Shown one piece after another: positions 62,131 through 64,000 of a stretch of 64,000 nt of DNA (positions are counted from its first letter, which is position 1; every line of letters starts with the position of its first letter). The notes beneath the pieces were generated by a model. That model ran no database searches, was not told where the DNA came from, and saw only the letters and a program-made list of their open reading frames with translations. Position numbers and translations under genes: made by a program. This DNA comes from Thermobispora bispora DSM 43833 (GTDB lineage: Bacteria; Actinomycetota; Actinomycetes; Streptosporangiales; Streptosporangiaceae), in assembly GCF_000092645.1 (NCBI RefSeq), contig NC_014165.1:1240001-1304000 (forward strand). Direction: 5' to 3'.

Positions 62131-62351
62131 GATAATGCTGTACAGCAGGCATGCTTGTGAAATAACGTGACCTAAAACTGAATCGCCCCAGGTTCGCGGT
62201 CTCCCGCGCGCCCGCCCCCGGCGCCAGGGTCATCCCAGAGAACCGGTGCGATGAGGCAGGAGACCCCCATGACGGCCGGACAGCGAACGGGCCCCGCGAC
62301 CCCCGCGGACCGGGTCCATTCGGTGTCCGGGGATGCCAGGTAGGTGGTCGG

Positions 62352-63557
62352 ATGACCGTTCGCCTCCTCACCAACATCGGTCGCCTGTGGACCGGCCACG
62401 AAATCTTCGGCAACGCCGCGATCCTGGTCCACAACGACCGCATCGCCTGGGTCGGACGAGCCGCCGACCTTCCGCAGAGCGTTCCCGGCGTCGTCGACGA
62501 CATCGTCGACGTCGATCACGTCGAGAACCTGGGCGGGGCGCTGGTGACGCCCGGCCTCATCGACGCGCACACCCACCCCGTCTATGCGGGCAACCGGTAC
62601 GCCGAGCTGGCGATGCGCTCCGGCGGCTCCAGCGCGGCGGCGATCGCGGCGGCGGGCGGCGGCATCAACTCCACCATCACCGTCACCCGTGGTACCGACC
62701 CGTGGACCCTGTGCAACGGGGTGCGCGAGCGGCTCCGGGATTGGCTCCTGAGCGGCACCACCACCGTCGAGGCGAAGACCGGCTTCCACCTGACCCGCGA
62801 CGGCGAGCTCGCCTCGGTGCGGCTCCTCCGGGACCTGGAGAAGGATCCGATGATGCCGCGGGTCCACGTCACCTTTCTCGCCGCCCACGTGGTGCCGCCC
62901 GAGTACTTCGGCAGGCAGCACGACTATGTCGAGGCCGTCGCCGGCTGGTGCACCGACGCCGCCGCGGCCGGGGCGGACAGCGTCGACGTTTACTGCCACG
63001 ACGGTCACTTCACCCCAGAGGACGCGCGCTGGATCCTCGCGGCCGGCCGCAACGTGGGCCTGACGCCCCGCCTCCACGTCGGCGGGACGGCCGTGCCCCG
63101 GGCGCTCCAGGTCGCGGCCGAGATGCAGTGCGCCGCCGACCTCATCCACAAGGTCACCGACGAGGACATCGAGATGATGTCGCGGTACGGCATCCCCGCC
63201 GTGGTCTGCCCGGCCACAGCGCTGCAGTCGGGGCACCTCCCGCCGGTGCGCCGGATGATCGCCAAGGGGATCCCGGTGGCCCTGGGCAGCGACCACAATC
63301 CCGGCCACTGCGGCATCACCTCCATGTCCCTGGTGATCAGTCTCGCGGTGGCGGCGTTCGGGATGAGCGTCGGCGACGCGCTCCGCGCGGCCACCCTGCA
63401 CGCGGCTCAGGTGCTCAAGCTGGAGGACCGCGGCATCCTCGCCCCGAACCGGCTCGCCGACATCGTGCAGTGGGACGCCGACCACGAGGGCGCCTTCGCC
63501 TGGTCCTTCGGGCTCAAGCCCCGCCGTGTCTGGCGCGGCGGCGTGCCGGTGCAGTGA
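62352..63557 (+). CDS. Imidazolonepropionase-like amidohydrolase
   Basis: A 401-residue metal-dependent hydrolase. It shares with HutI the metal motif DAHTHPVYAGNRYAE (near residue 73), GGGINSTITVTRGTDPW, TTTVEAKTGFHLT, and GSDHNPG with the metal-site Asp. HutI opens 4-imidazolone-5-propionate in histidine breakdown. However, the segment that in HutI reads like LHA(D/N)(E/Q) is RLHVGGTAV here, and the later DH pair reads AADLIHKV, so the usual catalytic Glu/Gln and His seem replaced. No other hut gene is in the window. AGGTGG precedes the ATG. Best named HutI-like; substrate uncertain. Confidence 0.8.
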   Translation: MTVRLLTNIGRLWTGHEIFGNAAILVHNDRIAWVGRAADLPQSVPGVVDDIVDVDHVENLGGALVTPGLIDAHTHPVYAGNRYAELAMRSGGSSAAAIAAAGGGINSTITVTRGTDPWTLCNGVRERLRDWLLSGTTTVEAKTGFHLTRDGELASVRLLRDLEKDPMMPRVHVTFLAAHVVPPEYFGRQHDYVEAVAGWCTDAAAAGADSVDVYCHDGHFTPEDARWILAAGRNVGLTPRLHVGGTAVPRALQVAAEMQCAADLIHKVTDEDIEMMSRYGIPAVVCPATALQSGHLPPVRRMIAKGIPVALGSDHNPGHCGITSMSLVISLAVAAFGMSVGDALRAATLHAAQVLKLEDRGILAPNRLADIVQWDADHEGAFAWSFGLKPRRVWRGGVPVQ

Positions 63558-64000
63558 CCGGCCGATCGGCCGCGGGCGTCCGGTACGGCACGCCCGATGA
63601 CCGTACGACTCTCGCCTTCGCCGGGGACTCTGCCGAGCGCATGAGCCGGCCGCTCGTGCCGTCCGGGCTCGGCCGGCCCGTGCTCCAGCACCGCGGCCTT
63701 CCTCGCTTCCTCGGCGCTTCATCAGCGCGGCGCATGGTCATCACGTGGCGCACGGTTCCATGACCGTCACCTGCCATGGCTGATGACCGTCACCTGCCAC
63801 GGTTCATGACCTGACCCGCCGTGCGCCATGGCCGCGGCCGGCCGTACCTCTTGGCGATCGGGTGAGCCGCGCGCCGCGACTGGGGCGCGCTCGCCGGGTG
63901 AGGCTGTGGCGCCCGCCGCCCGGCCGGGCGAGCGGCGCACGGGGGCCGGCGATCCGGCGCGGTCGTCCACAGAACCGCTCTCGGCGGCGGGGCCGTCCAC
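63558..64000. other. Intergenic sequence to the window end
   Basis: About 443 bases without a supported gene. It contains GTACGG motifs and a 23-bp tandem repeat (63737-63820). A minus-strand frame running off the end is low-complexity and not accepted. Confidence 0.5.
63737..63820 (+). repeat. 23-bp tandem repeat
   Basis: ATGACCGTCACCTGCCATGG starts at 63760, a near-identical unit at 63783 and a shortened one at 63806; a diverged unit precedes them. Non-coding. Confidence 0.6.

Larger units (their letters stand above)
61814..62351. other. Intergenic region between hflX and the HutI-like gene
   Basis: About 538 bases. It holds the hflX terminator, an A/T-richer block around 61955-62000 that may be a promoter (possible -35 TTGCTA and TA-rich -10s), a second hairpin followed by a T run (62101-62130), and an A/T-rich stretch to 62180. 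A short leader RNA or attenuated message between about 62000 and 62130 is possible. No tRNA or known riboswitch was recognised. Confidence 0.5.

Noticed and set aside
63767-64000. Minus-strand frame running off the window end
   Set aside because: 77 low-complexity residues over tandem repeats, no ribosome binding site and no recognisable motif.

Overview
The window is chromosomal DNA of a very high-GC actinobacterium. Gene content and order (ftsK, rimO, pgsA, cinA-type, clgR, nei, lhr, DUF3046, recA, recX, rny, gluABCD, miaB, rnz, LigB-like, miaA, dapF, hflX) follow the core block seen in Streptomyces and its relatives. A CYP116-type self-sufficient P450 and a DasABCD-like sugar operon would fit a Streptosporangiales member, possibly a thermophile such as Thermobispora. 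That genus assignment is a guess that was not tested. No tRNA, rRNA, CRISPR array, insertion sequence, integrase or phage gene was found.

Layout. Positions 3-7993: a truncated IclR-type regulator, then ftsK, a RodZ-like protein, rimO-pgsA-cinA (translationally coupled), clgR and, convergent, a Nei-type glycosylase. Positions 8013-24626 form an accessory insertion in the core: an Rrf2 regulator; a ROK regulator facing a DasABCD-like operon for amino-sugar oligomers (binding protein, two permeases, GH3 hexosaminidase, no ATPase); a MarR regulator followed by hmgA, an unknown gene and fahA (homogentisate breakdown); and an IclR regulator, a P450-reductase fusion and a major facilitator transporter. 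Positions 24819-48112 return to the core: lhr, DUF3046, an ABC-2 exporter, recA-recX, rny, the gluABCD transporter with an extra binding protein, miaB, rnz, miaA and dapF. Positions 48218-59713 are a second accessory stretch: an SCO6745-like protein, a large repeat-rich unknown protein, an orphan OpuAC-type binding protein, a secreted HNH nuclease-like lipoprotein, and aceB-glcD-glcE-glcF, which take glycolate through glyoxylate to malate. hflX resumes the core, and a HutI-like amidohydrolase ends the coding part.

Regulation visible in sequence. An 18-bp operator is shared by the MarR gene and hmgA. A second motif is shared by the ROK gene and the sugar operon. A large perfect inverted repeat precedes the P450 gene, and a LexA-type box precedes recA. 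About a dozen mainly housekeeping genes have a -10 hexamer 6-9 bases before the start codon, which implies leaderless mRNAs; most accessory genes have a Shine-Dalgarno sequence instead.

Most interesting points: (1) the unknown gene between hmgA and fahA sits where a maleylacetoacetate isomerase is expected; (2) six of eight convergent gene junctions carry imperfect tandem or direct repeats, and at five of these a repeat copy contains a stop codon of a flanking gene; (3) a decayed fragment of the large unknown protein gene lies inverted about 9.5 kb away, upstream of hflX; (4) the HutI-like protein appears to lack usual catalytic residues.
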